Source: Okeanomitos corallinicola TIOX110
GTDB lineage: Bacteria > Cyanobacteriota > Cyanobacteriia > Cyanobacteriales > Nostocaceae
Reading direction: 5' to 3'
Length of the DNA stretch: 64,000 bases
Assembly: GCF_038050375.1 (NCBI RefSeq)
Contig: NZ_CP150886.1
Location: forward strand, 2,893,318-2,957,317
A program made the position numbers and the translations under genes. The notes beneath the pieces are model-generated. The model had not been told where the DNA came from. It did no database searches and worked only from the letters and a program-made list of their open reading frames with translations. This document shows positions 36,097-45,818 of the stretch, one piece after another (the stretch's first letter is position 1; the number at the start of each line of letters is the position of its first letter).

Positions 36097-39000
36097 CTAA
36101 ATATCCGACATTTCTTTAATTATTTTCATCGTCTCTACACTGACTGTACACACTCTCATTAATAATTCTATTACCTGTTCTTTATAATCTGCGAAACGAT
36201 AATTATTGAATTTTTCCGCAATGGTTTGATCTTTGGGTTTCTTTTCTTTGTATTGATCTAAAATCCATTCTAATGCACTGCGATTTCCTAGCATATATTC
36301 CCAAGCTATTTCAGGAATTCCTGTTAATGTGGTAATATCATCTAAGATGATTACACCTTTATTTTTATCTGCTTTTAGTTTAACTTTAATGGTTTTTTGA
36401 TTGTCTTTTAAAGGAATATCCACACGGGTTAAATTATAAGGTGTGACTGTTTCATAATTTATATGTAATTCCATGAGTTGTTTTCCCCAGTTCACCCATT
36501 TTTGGAAGTTTTCATAATAGGGTAAGCGGGGAAATTCGCGTTTTAAATTTAGTTCGTATTTTTTGCGGTATTCTGGGTTATGTAATACTGCATAAGTATA
36601 ATGGAAGATATCTATTTTGGTGATTGTTTCATCTTGATAATGGGTTTGAATTTGTTTTAATCCCCAGTCGGTTATGTTATCAATGCGGTTTCCTTCTTTG
36701 TCGTATCGGTGGAGGGGGAGACATTGAGAGTCACCTGTAAAATGTAAATCAACTAATGAATTAGCAGCTAAACACTGAAAAGGTTTACTTGAACCAACAC
36801 AAGAAAAAGCAATTAAAAAATTATCACTCTGTAAACTTTGTGAAAATAATTCATAATGGTTTTGTGTTAATCTGTGATTAAAGATTTTTTCTCTATAGTG
36901 ATATAATTTTAAATATGGTCTATATAAAGTGAATTGGATTAAATTTTGATCAAATTCAACTCGTTTACCACTTTGCAAATAACTCTCTAGTGATGAACTC
37001 CATTTAATAGAGTTATCCATAGTTTGATTTTGAACAGACAAGTTATACACTTTTGTCATTAATTGCATTTTTTGAGTTAAATTCAAATCATTGAAATCAT
37101 AAACCCATTCATCTCGATTCGTAACTACTCCAATTGTAAATAACTTGAAAACTGCTGCTTCTCCCGTACCTGATTTTACGTTTTTATCAACCAAGGGTAA
37201 AAGAGAATCAAAATTATTATCAGATTGATTTATCCAATTATATTTTTTATCAGGTGTGATATGTTGAAAAGGAATTTGATTAAATTTATTTGCTGCTAAA
37301 TAGCTAATTTTATTTTCTCTTATTTCATGAACATGGAAAGGATGAGAATAGAATATTTTACAACCTGATGAATTACTATCTTTAATCAGAAAGCAGATAA
37401 CTATACCAGTCATTGCGCTTTCACCAAAAATAGTATGTTTTTCAGAAATAAATACACCATCTTTTCCTGATATTTCTCTAACATTACCTCCTAAATCAAT
37501 ACAATATACATAATTAAATTCATCTTGAATAGATTTTCTGAAGCCATCAAATGCACGACTATCTAGAAAAGATGAATTAGTAATAAAACAGATAAGACCA
37601 TTTTTTACTCTATCAGTTGCCCATCTATAAAAACGAACATACATATCATAAACAACTATTTTATTTTGTGCATTACTATTTTTAATATAACTTTCCTTAA
37701 TTAATTTATCTATTGCTTTATAACTACGATTAGCATTATTTTTGTTAAAGTTATCTTGTCTAGCATTATAAGGAGGATTCCCAATAATTACCGAAATAGT
37801 CCGATTATTCTGTCGTTTAATTCTTGCGGTATTTTCCACACTCGTAACAAATAAGTCCAATTGTTTATCTACAAAAGGTACATTATCCAAAGTATCCACA
37901 AAACAAATATTCTCAAACTCCTCATAAACTCCCATCTTCTGTTTATAAGTATATTCAATATTCAAATTCGCTATATAATAAGGTAAAATTGCCACCTCAT
38001 TACAATGAATTTCATGTTTATATTTATGCTGTAAACTATGGGGAGGTAAATAATCAATCAACTCAGTAATAAACGTACCCGTACCCGTCGCAGGATCTAA
38101 AATTTCTACATCTTTATCTGCTAACAACTTACCAAAATGTTGATGTACCAAAAAATCCACACTCTCAATCATAAACCGGACGATTTCATTAGGAGTATAA
38201 ACAATTCCTAATCTATCCGCAGCTTTGGGATTATATGCTTTATAAAAATTCTCGTATAATGCTTTTAAAAACTTCTGTTTTTCTTGATGGTTGACAATAT
38301 TAGCAGCGGTTCTTTTAATTACTGCATAATATCTTTCAATACTTCCCAAAGTATTCCGCTTTAAACTTCCGGTAAAAAACGTGGAAATTACCCCTTGTAA
38401 TTCCCGCGCAACATTATTTTCTTGATGAAACTGCGACTCACTGAAAATATTAATAAAAATATCCTCAGTTAAAATATGCTGAATCATCATTTCCCGAATA
38501 TCTAACAACGTAATTTCCGGGTTAATGGACTTTTTACAAAGTTCCCAAAACTTATTTCTAGCAGTTGCAAAAGATTGATTATTCCCCTCTTGACAATCAA
38601 TCAACTTTCTGAGAGAATCTAAGATAATGGGAATATCTTGTTTAAAAATTTCTATAGCTGATCGAAAGTCTTGAACTTCAGGACGAACAAAATTTATAAA
38701 ATTATTAATTAGACTATCCAGCGCGTCAGCATCTTGCATAGATACACGCTGAGTTTCTGTACCTGCTTGAATTAAAACCGCAGTTTGGGAATCTTCAAAT
38801 AAAATATTACTATCAGGATAACCCTTATTTAACTTCTTCTCAATTTCTTGATCTAAATTATCATATTCGTCCTTAGCTTCCCAATAACCCCAATCTAACC
38901 GCAAAGCATCTTTAACTGTTCCATCGGGATAAACAACTTTACCATTTGGGAGTTTAAAATCTAATTCAGGAATAAGTAAAAAATCTCTAGGTTTGCAATA

Positions 39001-39114
39001 TTCATTTAACAGATTTTGGAAAGCGAACCGGATAGAAGTTTCTTTTCTTGACCCACCAAACTGGATAATTTTTTGTACTTCCGTTTGGTATTGGGTGACT
39101 AATAATCTGGACAT
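36097..39114 (-). CDS. Single-chain restriction-modification enzyme (type IIG/ISP-like)
   Basis: The 1005-residue protein joins an N-terminal nuclease-like domain (WEAKD at 78-82, a PD-(D/E)xK-type core) to an adenine-specific methyltransferase domain with SAM motif I (DPATGTGTF from residue 340) and NPPY (446-449). A long C-terminal region (about 600-950) is the likely target-recognition part. There is no helicase motif, so it is not a classical ISP enzyme; it fits type IIG better. One protein would both cut and methylate. No separate specificity or methylase gene adjoins it. Confidence 0.85.
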   Translation of the reverse strand: MSRLLVTQYQTEVQKIIQFGGSRKETSIRFAFQNLLNEYCKPRDFLLIPELDFKLPNGKVVYPDGTVKDALRLDWGYWEAKDEYDNLDQEIEKKLNKGYPDSNILFEDSQTAVLIQAGTETQRVSMQDADALDSLINNFINFVRPEVQDFRSAIEIFKQDIPIILDSLRKLIDCQEGNNQSFATARNKFWELCKKSINPEITLLDIREMMIQHILTEDIFINIFSESQFHQENNVARELQGVISTFFTGSLKRNTLGSIERYYAVIKRTAANIVNHQEKQKFLKALYENFYKAYNPKAADRLGIVYTPNEIVRFMIESVDFLVHQHFGKLLADKDVEILDPATGTGTFITELIDYLPPHSLQHKYKHEIHCNEVAILPYYIANLNIEYTYKQKMGVYEEFENICFVDTLDNVPFVDKQLDLFVTSVENTARIKRQNNRTISVIIGNPPYNARQDNFNKNNANRSYKAIDKLIKESYIKNSNAQNKIVVYDMYVRFYRWATDRVKNGLICFITNSSFLDSRAFDGFRKSIQDEFNYVYCIDLGGNVREISGKDGVFISEKHTIFGESAMTGIVICFLIKDSNSSGCKIFYSHPFHVHEIRENKISYLAANKFNQIPFQHITPDKKYNWINQSDNNFDSLLPLVDKNVKSGTGEAAVFKLFTIGVVTNRDEWVYDFNDLNLTQKMQLMTKVYNLSVQNQTMDNSIKWSSSLESYLQSGKRVEFDQNLIQFTLYRPYLKLYHYREKIFNHRLTQNHYELFSQSLQSDNFLIAFSCVGSSKPFQCLAANSLVDLHFTGDSQCLPLHRYDKEGNRIDNITDWGLKQIQTHYQDETITKIDIFHYTYAVLHNPEYRKKYELNLKREFPRLPYYENFQKWVNWGKQLMELHINYETVTPYNLTRVDIPLKDNQKTIKVKLKADKNKGVIILDDITTLTGIPEIAWEYMLGNRSALEWILDQYKEKKPKDQTIAEKFNNYRFADYKEQVIELLMRVCTVSVETMKIIKEMSDI

Positions 39115-39362
39115 AATAGATAATAATTTTTGGTAATGGTAAAGAAACTGTTTTGTAAGGGTTTAGCAATGCTAAATGCCTATTTATTATCCTAATTTTA
39201 ATTATTTGAAATCTTGTTTTTTCTATCTGCGTTAATCTGCGTTTAATTATATGATATCTTCTCTGTAATGTTGAGAATAATAAGTAAAGAATTATTACCT
39301 ACAAAATTTAATTTGGTGCGTTACGTTGACGCTAACACACCCTACAGTCTCAGAAGATTTAA
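39115..39362. repeat. Repeat-bearing spacer between R-M gene and yebC
   Basis: The spacer holds ctatctgcgttaatctgcgt and a ttggtgcgttacgttgacgc/acaccctac motif, both common dispersed repeats in cyanobacteria. The 68-codon frame across it is not convincing. Confidence 0.45.
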
Positions 39363-40115
39363 TTACAAACTCAACTCCATTAAACTTTCAGAAATATCAA
39401 AATTAGCCGTCACATTTTGGACATCATCTAAATTTTCCAAGGTATCAATTAATTTAAACACAGATTTAGCCTGATCTGGATCTGTCACCTCAATTTGATT
39501 TCCTGGTATCCAACGTAATTCTATATCTGTGACATGAAAACCTTTTGCTTTGAGAGTTTGACTAAGGTTTTCTAAATTGGTAAATTCTGTAAAAACTTCT
39601 GCAACTTCATCATCTGTCATTTCATAACTATCAGCATCAGCTTCTAAGGATGCTTCCAAAAGTTTTTCTTCATCCATTACATCTTCGACTATACAAACAC
39701 CTTTTTGGGAAAACATCCAACTTACACAACCGGTTTCCCCCAAATTACCGCCATTTTTACTAAAAGCAACTCGCACATCAGCAGCGGTACGATTACGATT
39801 ATCTGTTAAAGCTTCAATTAAAACCGCTACCCCACCAGGCCCGTAACCTTCATAGCGAATTTCTTCTAAACTGTTACCATCGCTGAAAGTACCTGCACCT
39901 TTAGCAATAGCCCTATCAATATTATCATTAGGAATACCCGCCGCCTTCGCTTTATCTATCGCAGTTCGCAGTTGAAAATTTCCTGCTGGGTCTGGAATAC
40001 CACTCCTAGCTGCAACTATAATCGCCCGTGATAGCTTTGTAAATACATTTCCCCGTTTAGCATCAACTACCGCTTTTTGACGCTTAATATTTGCCCATTT
40101 ACTATGTCCAGCCAT
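39363..40115 (-). CDS. YebC/TACO1/PmpR family protein
   Basis: The 250-residue protein starts MAGHSKWANIKRQKAVVDAK, the family hallmark, and contains GIPNDNIDRAIAKG and EGYGPGGVA. Members act as transcription regulators or as translation factors at proline-rich or difficult stretches. The ATG at 40115 is used; a further upstream start adds 18 unrelated residues. Confidence 0.95.
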   Translation of the reverse strand: MAGHSKWANIKRQKAVVDAKRGNVFTKLSRAIIVAARSGIPDPAGNFQLRTAIDKAKAAGIPNDNIDRAIAKGAGTFSDGNSLEEIRYEGYGPGGVAVLIEALTDNRNRTAADVRVAFSKNGGNLGETGCVSWMFSQKGVCIVEDVMDEEKLLEASLEADADSYEMTDDEVAEVFTEFTNLENLSQTLKAKGFHVTDIELRWIPGNQIEVTDPDQAKSVFKLIDTLENLDDVQNVTANFDISESLMELSL

Positions 40116-40307
40116 AACTTTTAAGAAAATTAACACTCTACTCAAACATAGGATATATCTAGATTTCACTCTAATGCAAATCTCTGATTAAATATTTTTT
40201 AAGATTTTCAAGTTACATCTTGTATTAAAATAGTATTTAAAATTGTCCTGAGATGAAATTTACTAAATTTGTTTGCAGTGAATTTCATACTCCAATTTCA
40301 CAACATT

Positions 40308-41612
40308 ATGTCTAGATATCGCCAATATTTTAATATTCCTCTACTATGCAGTTTATTTTTGATTTCCCTAATTTTAGTTTCCTGTTTTAGTGGTACAAAA
40401 AATAATAACACTTTAAATATTTGGGTTCATGCAGGACAAGAAGCAGAAAGAAAAACAATATCTGCACAAGCACAAAGATATAATCAATCAAAACCAGAAA
40501 TCAAGGTAAAATTAACCTTTATTCCCGAAGGTTCTTATAATTCCCAAGTCCAAGCAGCCGCACTTTCTAACGACTTACCAGACATTTTAGAATTTGATGG
40601 CCCCTTTGTTTATAACTATGTTTGGCAGCAAAATTTAATCCCCATTGATGAGATCATTTCCCCGGAAGTAAAAGCAGATTTACTACCATCAATAATTGCA
40701 CAGGGAACTTATGGGAATAAACTCTATTCCGTCGGTACATTTGATTCTGGTTTAGGAATTTACGGCAATCGTCAACAATTAGAAACCGCAGGAATTAGAA
40801 TTCCTGAAAATAATCAAGATGCTTGGAAAGTCAAAGAATTTAATCAAGCATTAGCCAAATTAGCCAAACAAGATCCAAATCAAGATGGACAAGTTTTAGA
40901 CTTAAAATTAAATTATGGCGGTGAATGGTTCACCTATGGATTTTCACCAATTATACATTCTGCTGGCGGAACTTTACTCAAACAAAAAGGTAATTCACTG
41001 CAAGCAAATAGCGCAATTAATAGTAGAAAATCAATCAAAGCAATTAATAATTTACAAACTTGGATAGAAAAAAATTATGTAGATTCTAACCTAGATGATG
41101 CTGCTTTTACCAGTGGCAGAGTAGCCCTTTCTTGGGTTGGACATTGGGCTTATGATGGCTATAAAAAAGCATTAGGAAATGATTTAGTATTATTACCATT
41201 ACCTAATTTTGGTCAAGGTTCAAAAACGGGACAAGGTTCATGGAATTGGGGAATAACTGCTAATTGTAAAAACCCTAAAGCAGCGGTAAAATTTCTAGAA
41301 TTTCTATTACAACCCCAAGAAATATTAGCCATGACAAACGCCAATGGTGCAGTACCAGCTACAAAAAGTGCGATCGCTCAATCACCATTGTATCAAGAAG
41401 GCGCACCTTTAAGATTATTTGCCGAACAATTATTAAATAGTCAAACAGTACCCCGTCCCCAAACTCCTGGATATGCAGTAGTAACTTCAGCATTTCAACA
41501 AGCAGTCAACAATATTATTGATGGTATGGAAGTTAAAAAAGCCCTAACCCAAGCAGCCATAACCATTGATATAGACATAGAAGATAATCAAGGATATCCA
41601 CAAATTTGGTGA
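40308..41612 (+). CDS. Sugar ABC transporter substrate-binding lipoprotein
   Basis: This is the solute-binding part of a carbohydrate importer. The lipobox ISLILVSC lies about residues 21-28, and the mature domain has the MalE/UgpB-like folds IWVHAGQEAERKT and AFTSGRVALSWVG. The ATG at 40308 is chosen; upstream TTG codons do not fit. It heads the operon with two permeases and, after degraded genes, the ATPase gene. The sugar is unknown. Confidence 0.92.
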   Translation: MSRYRQYFNIPLLCSLFLISLILVSCFSGTKNNNTLNIWVHAGQEAERKTISAQAQRYNQSKPEIKVKLTFIPEGSYNSQVQAAALSNDLPDILEFDGPFVYNYVWQQNLIPIDEIISPEVKADLLPSIIAQGTYGNKLYSVGTFDSGLGIYGNRQQLETAGIRIPENNQDAWKVKEFNQALAKLAKQDPNQDGQVLDLKLNYGGEWFTYGFSPIIHSAGGTLLKQKGNSLQANSAINSRKSIKAINNLQTWIEKNYVDSNLDDAAFTSGRVALSWVGHWAYDGYKKALGNDLVLLPLPNFGQGSKTGQGSWNWGITANCKNPKAAVKFLEFLLQPQEILAMTNANGAVPATKSAIAQSPLYQEGAPLRLFAEQLLNSQTVPRPQTPGYAVVTSAFQQAVNNIIDGMEVKKALTQAAITIDIDIEDNQGYPQIW

Positions 41613-41642
41613 CTGGTGACTGGTGACTGGTGACTGGTGAAA
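41609..41642. repeat. Tandem heptamer repeat (tgactgg)
   Basis: Four copies of tgactgg lie between the substrate-binding and first permease genes, then an atttctgcgtctctgcggtg motif typical of dispersed repeats. Confidence 0.75.
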
Positions 41643-41715
41643 AGTTGTTAGTATCGTTATCTTCTCTGTATTTTCTGCGTCTCTGCGGTGCTTTATCAAT
41701 AAATTGAATGAACCA

Positions 41716-42621
41716 ATGAATAGATTAATTACCCAACTTACAAAAGGAAAAAATACACACATTGTATTCATAACCCCAGCATTAATAGGACTATTCCTAT
41801 TTTTAGGAATACCATTTATTTCCGCCATCATTTTATCCTTTACAAATTTACGCCTTGGTTCACCACTTCCCTTAGAATTTATCGGTTTAGAACAATATTA
41901 TCGCATCCTTAAAGACCCAGCATTTTTGCGAGCATTATTAAACAACGGAATTTTTGCATTAGTTATAGTTCCCGTGCAAACAGCAATAGCTTTAGGAATA
42001 GCAATATTATTAAATCAACCATTAAAAGGAATGGCAATTTTTAGAACATTCTTTTTTATGCCGGTTGTATTTCCCATGTCCTTAGTTTCAGTCGTTTGGA
42101 TCTTAATTTATGCTCCTAACCCTGATGGAATGATGAACTCATTAATGGAATTTTTAACATTTGGAAGTTGGGAAACAACCGACTTTTTACGTAATTCAAC
42201 ATTTGCTTTACCTGCGATTATGTTATTATCTATGTGGCAAGGAGTAGGCTTTCAAATGGTAATTATTTTAGCTGGTTTACAATCAATTCCAGAGAATTTA
42301 TATGAAGCCGCCGCCATAGATGGAAGTAATAAAATTAATCAATTTATTTATATTACTTTACCCCAATTACGGAATACTTTGATTTTCGTGATGTTGGTGA
42401 CATCAATTTTAGCATTTCGGTTATTTGATCAAGTTAAAATCATGACTGAAGGTGGACCAAATAATGCTACAACTACAGTAATGTACGAAGCAGTAAAGGC
42501 AGCGTTTGAACAACAGAAAATGGCTAAAGGTGCTGCGATGACGGTAGTCTTTTTCTTGGTAGTTTTATCAATTACAATTATTCAGAGAGTTGTTGTTAAG
42601 CAGGAAAGGGCAATTGATTGA
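41716..42621 (+). CDS. Sugar ABC transporter permease, MalF/UgpA type
   Basis: A membrane protein of about 301 residues with six helices and the EAA loop motif LYEAAAIDGSNKINQF (about residues 198-213), which contacts the ATPase. The ATG at 41716 (MNRLITQLTKG) is preferred over the TTG at 41704. It is followed directly by the second permease gene. Confidence 0.92.
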   Translation: MNRLITQLTKGKNTHIVFITPALIGLFLFLGIPFISAIILSFTNLRLGSPLPLEFIGLEQYYRILKDPAFLRALLNNGIFALVIVPVQTAIALGIAILLNQPLKGMAIFRTFFFMPVVFPMSLVSVVWILIYAPNPDGMMNSLMEFLTFGSWETTDFLRNSTFALPAIMLLSMWQGVGFQMVIILAGLQSIPENLYEAAAIDGSNKINQFIYITLPQLRNTLIFVMLVTSILAFRLFDQVKIMTEGGPNNATTTVMYEAVKAAFEQQKMAKGAAMTVVFFLVVLSITIIQRVVVKQERAID

Positions 42622-42671
42622 ACGCAGATAAATGCAGATGGACGCAAGATGAATTTAAGGGTTTAGTTAGT

Positions 42672-43523
42672 ATGTCTATTTCTCCAGTAAAATATCAAAA
42701 GATAATCGGTAAGTTTGCTGTTTATTTAATATTGACTTTGTTAGCTTTTTTATTTATTGCCCCAATTTTATTTATGATTGTAGGGAGTTTAAAACCTGAT
42801 GATTTAGTATTAGTTGAATCTGGGAGTATTAAGGCCTTTATTCCTGAGCAAATATCATTACAGAATTATGAAAATGTTTTTGAAAGAGTTAAATTTACCC
42901 AGTATTTCTTTAATTCTCTGTTCATTACCAGTATGATAGTATTAATAGGATTATTGATAAATTCAATGGCAGCTTATGCTTTTTCTAGGATGCAATGGCA
43001 AGGGAGAGATATCTTATTTGCTGTAGTTTTGGCATTAATGATTATACCCTTTGAAGCTATTGCAGTACCCTTATTTTTTCAAATTACCTTAATCGGTTTG
43101 CGTAACACTTATATAGCGCAAATTGTACCTTTTATCGCTAATGCCTTTTCTATTTACTTATTTTACACATTTTTTATTGACCTCCCCAAAGAATTAGAAG
43201 AAGCTGCAAAAGTAGATGGTGCGAGTGCATTGCAGACATTTTTTCAAATTATAGTACCCGTTGCTAAACCTGCATTTGCTACTGTGGCAATTCTGACCTT
43301 TTTAACACAATGGGGTTCATTTTTATGGCCTGTTATGATTACAGTAGGAGAAGAAGTTAGACCATTACCCGTTGCGATCGCCGAATTTCAAACCTTACCA
43401 CCACTACAATGGGGTGATATCATGGCCTTTGGAGTCATGATGGTAGCACCAGTATTAATCCTCTTTTTAATCTTCCAAAAATGGTTTGTTAAAGGTGTTG
43501 CTTCTTCAGGAGTGAAAGGGTAA
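42672..43523 (+). CDS. Sugar ABC transporter permease, MalG/UgpE type
   Basis: Six helices and the EAA motif LEEAAKVDGASALQTF mark the second permease of the importer. The frame extends upstream to a TTG at 42618, but the extra part is made of the dispersed repeat gaacgcagataaatgcagat. The ATG at 42672 (MSISPVKYQ) is therefore the likely start. Length is about 283 residues. Confidence 0.92.
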   Translation: MSISPVKYQKIIGKFAVYLILTLLAFLFIAPILFMIVGSLKPDDLVLVESGSIKAFIPEQISLQNYENVFERVKFTQYFFNSLFITSMIVLIGLLINSMAAYAFSRMQWQGRDILFAVVLALMIIPFEAIAVPLFFQITLIGLRNTYIAQIVPFIANAFSIYLFYTFFIDLPKELEEAAKVDGASALQTFFQIIVPVAKPAFATVAILTFLTQWGSFLWPVMITVGEEVRPLPVAIAEFQTLPPLQWGDIMAFGVMMVAPVLILFLIFQKWFVKGVASSGVKG

Positions 43524-43599
43524 AAAACTCTATTCTTGAATTACTACATCAAACATCAAACAAAATCCTGTAAATCTTGATAAAACAAAATTACAAATT

Positions 43600-43889
43600 A
43601 TGAACAGAGAATATTTAATTAACTTTCTTAGAGAAAACTTAAACACTATTAAAAGTTATGGTGTCACTTCCTTAGCTTTATTTGGTTCTTATGCAAGAGA
43701 TGAAGCGAAAACTACTAGCGATATTGATTTACTGGTAGAATTTCAAGGAAAAATATCCTTTGATAAATATATGGACTTAAATTTTTTTTAGAAGATAATT
43801 TATCTTTATCCGTTGATTTAGTCACTAAAAAGATGTTAAAACCTCAAATTATTGATGCTGTAGAAAAGGATGCTATTTATGTCGCGTAG
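43600..43889 (+). pseudogene. MNT-domain nucleotidyltransferase antitoxin, frameshifted
   Basis: The frame codes for the catalytic core (GVTSLALFGSYARDEA, then SDIDLLVEF) and stops at residue 63 right after a run of eight T (43782-43789). Adding one T restores the usual MNT C-terminus (SVDLVTKKMLKPQI...AIYVA) up to TAG at 43887. This is a minimal nucleotidyltransferase of the MntA/HEPN toxin-antitoxin type. A single-base loss in a homopolymer explains it; ribosomal or polymerase slippage, or a sequencing error, cannot be excluded. Confidence 0.8.
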
Positions 43890-44091
43890 CTTAAAACTTT
43901 ATTGTGATGATATTGTAATACCATTTCTTTATGAGGATGCGCTTTATTCGCGGATGTAGAGTCTCTACGGTATTTATTTGGCGCAACTTTATATAAAATT
44001 GGTATAAGATGAAATTATTTGGGATATTATTTAAACTAAAATTAGTTCTTTGAAATCAGCAATTTTAATTATTCTTGTTCAAGAATTTTAA
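43879..44091 (+). pseudogene. HEPN (DUF86) toxin remnant split by a repeat element
   Basis: An ATG overlapping the end of the MNT gene begins MSRSLKLYCDDIV, the usual HEPN start. At 43918 the sequence becomes MITE-like element C. After it, from 44008, the frame reads DEIIWDII, then a stop, then TKISSLK, matching the (V)D(Y)EI(V)WDI end of DUF86 proteins. The central part with the RNase motif RX4-6H is gone. The toxin cannot be active. Confidence 0.7.
43918..44005. repeat. MITE-like element C, copy 2
   Basis: An 88-base element matching the reverse complement of 35231-35333, with a shorter centre. It lies inside the HEPN remnant. Its ends (ATACCA and TGGTAT) are inverted repeats. Confidence 0.7.
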
Positions 44092-44147
44092 ATTACTTAA
44101 ATTACTGTATTAACTAACAAAAAACATCATCTTATTGAGAATAAATC

Positions 44148-45329
44148 ATGGCAACAATAGAATTCCAACAAATATTCAAAGTTTATTCCAACGGCTACAC
44201 CGCCCTAAAAAACCTCTCCTTAGATATCAAAGACGGAGAATTTTTAGTATTCGTTGGACCTTCTGGTTGTGGAAAATCAACAGCATTAAGAATGCTCGCA
44301 GGACTAGAAGAAATTAGTGGTGGTAAACTCTTAATTGGGGGAGAAATAGTCAACGACAAAACCCCCCAAGAAAGAAACATAGCAATGGTATTTCAAAACT
44401 ACGCCCTTTACCCACACATGACAGTTAGGGAAAACATGGAATTTCCCTTGAAAATGTTAAAAATGCCCAAAGCAGAAAGACAAAAACGGGTAATAGCAGC
44501 AGCAGAAAAATTAGGTTTAACCAACCTATTAGATAATAAACCCAAACAAATGTCAGGAGGACAAAGACAAAGAGTAGCAATGGGAAGGGCCATTGTGCGT
44601 AACCCCTCGGTATTTTTAATGGATGAACCATTATCTAATTTAGATGCCAAAATGCGGGTACAAATTAGAACCGAAATATCCCAATTGCAAAGAAATATGG
44701 GCATTACAATGGTGTACGTTACCCATGATCAAGTAGAAGCAATGACAATGGGCGATCGCGTCGCAGTCATGAAAGGAGGAGAACTCCAACAAATTGCCCC
44801 ACCACAAGAACTTTATGACTCTCCAGCTAATACATTTGTCGCTGCTTTTATTGGTTCTCCAGCCATGAATATTTTTAGAAGTAAGCTAATTAAAAATGAG
44901 ATGGGAGACTTAATAATTAACTTTGGAAATCAACCATTAGTAATAGATCCAGAAACAATAAATCGTTATCAACAATTAGAAAATTATCTCAATCAAGAAA
45001 TTTTAGTAGGTTTACGTCCAGAAGCATTTGCCTATGGAGATAAAATTTCTCAAGGTCATAATATTGAAGTAGATATAGAAACTGTTGAATCTCTGGGACA
45101 TGAAATGATCATTTATTTTCATGCTGGAGTTGATAAAATAGAAGTAGCAGAAAATCGAGATGGTGGTTCAGAAATAGGAACAAATAAAGAAGAAAATCCA
45201 CAAGATTCTTCATTATTAATTGCTAGAGTTGCTACAGCACAAGAAATTTTAGGGAAATCAAAAATAACCTTAACAGTAGATACGAAAAAGTTATATTTCT
45301 TTGATCAGGATGGTGAGGCTATTATTTGA
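44148..45329 (+). CDS. Sugar ABC transporter ATP-binding protein, MalK/UgpC type
   Basis: The ATPase has Walker A GPSGCGKST, signature MSGGQRQRVAMGRAIVR, Walker B VFLMDEPLSNLDAK and a C-terminal MalK-like OB region (about 240-390) with GLRPEAF. It would power the importer whose other genes lie upstream. A toxin-antitoxin wreck of about 500 bases separates it from the second permease gene. The 393-residue length is slightly over normal because of an acidic insert near residue 345. Confidence 0.95.
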   Translation: MATIEFQQIFKVYSNGYTALKNLSLDIKDGEFLVFVGPSGCGKSTALRMLAGLEEISGGKLLIGGEIVNDKTPQERNIAMVFQNYALYPHMTVRENMEFPLKMLKMPKAERQKRVIAAAEKLGLTNLLDNKPKQMSGGQRQRVAMGRAIVRNPSVFLMDEPLSNLDAKMRVQIRTEISQLQRNMGITMVYVTHDQVEAMTMGDRVAVMKGGELQQIAPPQELYDSPANTFVAAFIGSPAMNIFRSKLIKNEMGDLIINFGNQPLVIDPETINRYQQLENYLNQEILVGLRPEAFAYGDKISQGHNIEVDIETVESLGHEMIIYFHAGVDKIEVAENRDGGSEIGTNKEENPQDSSLLIARVATAQEILGKSKITLTVDTKKLYFFDQDGEAII

Positions 45330-45386
45330 TATTTATCAACAAACAGCAACTAACTAAACACAAGGTACTATGGAACAAACTAAAAA

Positions 45387-45818
45387 ATGACTAGACCTTA
45401 TCAAATTGTAGTAGACACTAATGTAATTCTAGCTGGTCTACGCTCTAACCGTGGTGCATCCTACAAGTTATTAAGCATACTCAACGATACTCGTTGGCAA
45501 TTAAATATTTCGACCGCTTTAATCTTCGAGTATGAAGAAATACTTAAACGAGAAAAAGACCAGTTAAACCTAGAAGATGAAGATATTGATAATATTATAG
45601 AAGCGATTTGTGCCATATCCAACCAATGTAATATTTTTTATCTATGGCGGCCAGTTGCACGCGACCCAGATGATGATTTTGTCATAGATTTAGCTGTAGA
45701 ATGCCAAGCCGACTTTATTATCACTTACAATCAAAAGGATTTACAAGCAGCAGAAAAATTTGGCATCAAAGTATTAACTCCTAAACAATTCTTACAACAA
45801 GTAGGAGAATTATCATGA
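45387..45818 (+). CDS. PIN-domain toxin
   Basis: The 143-residue protein belongs to the putative toxin PIN family: VVDTNVILAGLRSN (first Asp at about residue 9), FEYEEIL, ARDPDDDFVIDLAVE and ADFIITYNQKDL give the acidic active site of a Mg-dependent RNase. Its gene overlaps the next by four bases (ATGA). It lies 57 bases after the sugar ATPase gene but is probably independent. Confidence 0.92.
   Translation: MTRPYQIVVDTNVILAGLRSNRGASYKLLSILNDTRWQLNISTALIFEYEEILKREKDQLNLEDEDIDNIIEAICAISNQCNIFYLWRPVARDPDDDFVIDLAVECQADFIITYNQKDLQAAEKFGIKVLTPKQFLQQVGELS

Noticed and set aside
35849-36100. 83-codon frame after the DUF29 gene
   Set aside because: It overlaps the DUF29 end and is made of dispersed repeats (cccccctaccccccttccc type).
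42618-42671. Upstream TTG start of the second permease, overlapping the first permease stop
   Set aside because: The added 18 codons are the dispersed repeat gaacgcagataaatgcagat, not permease sequence.
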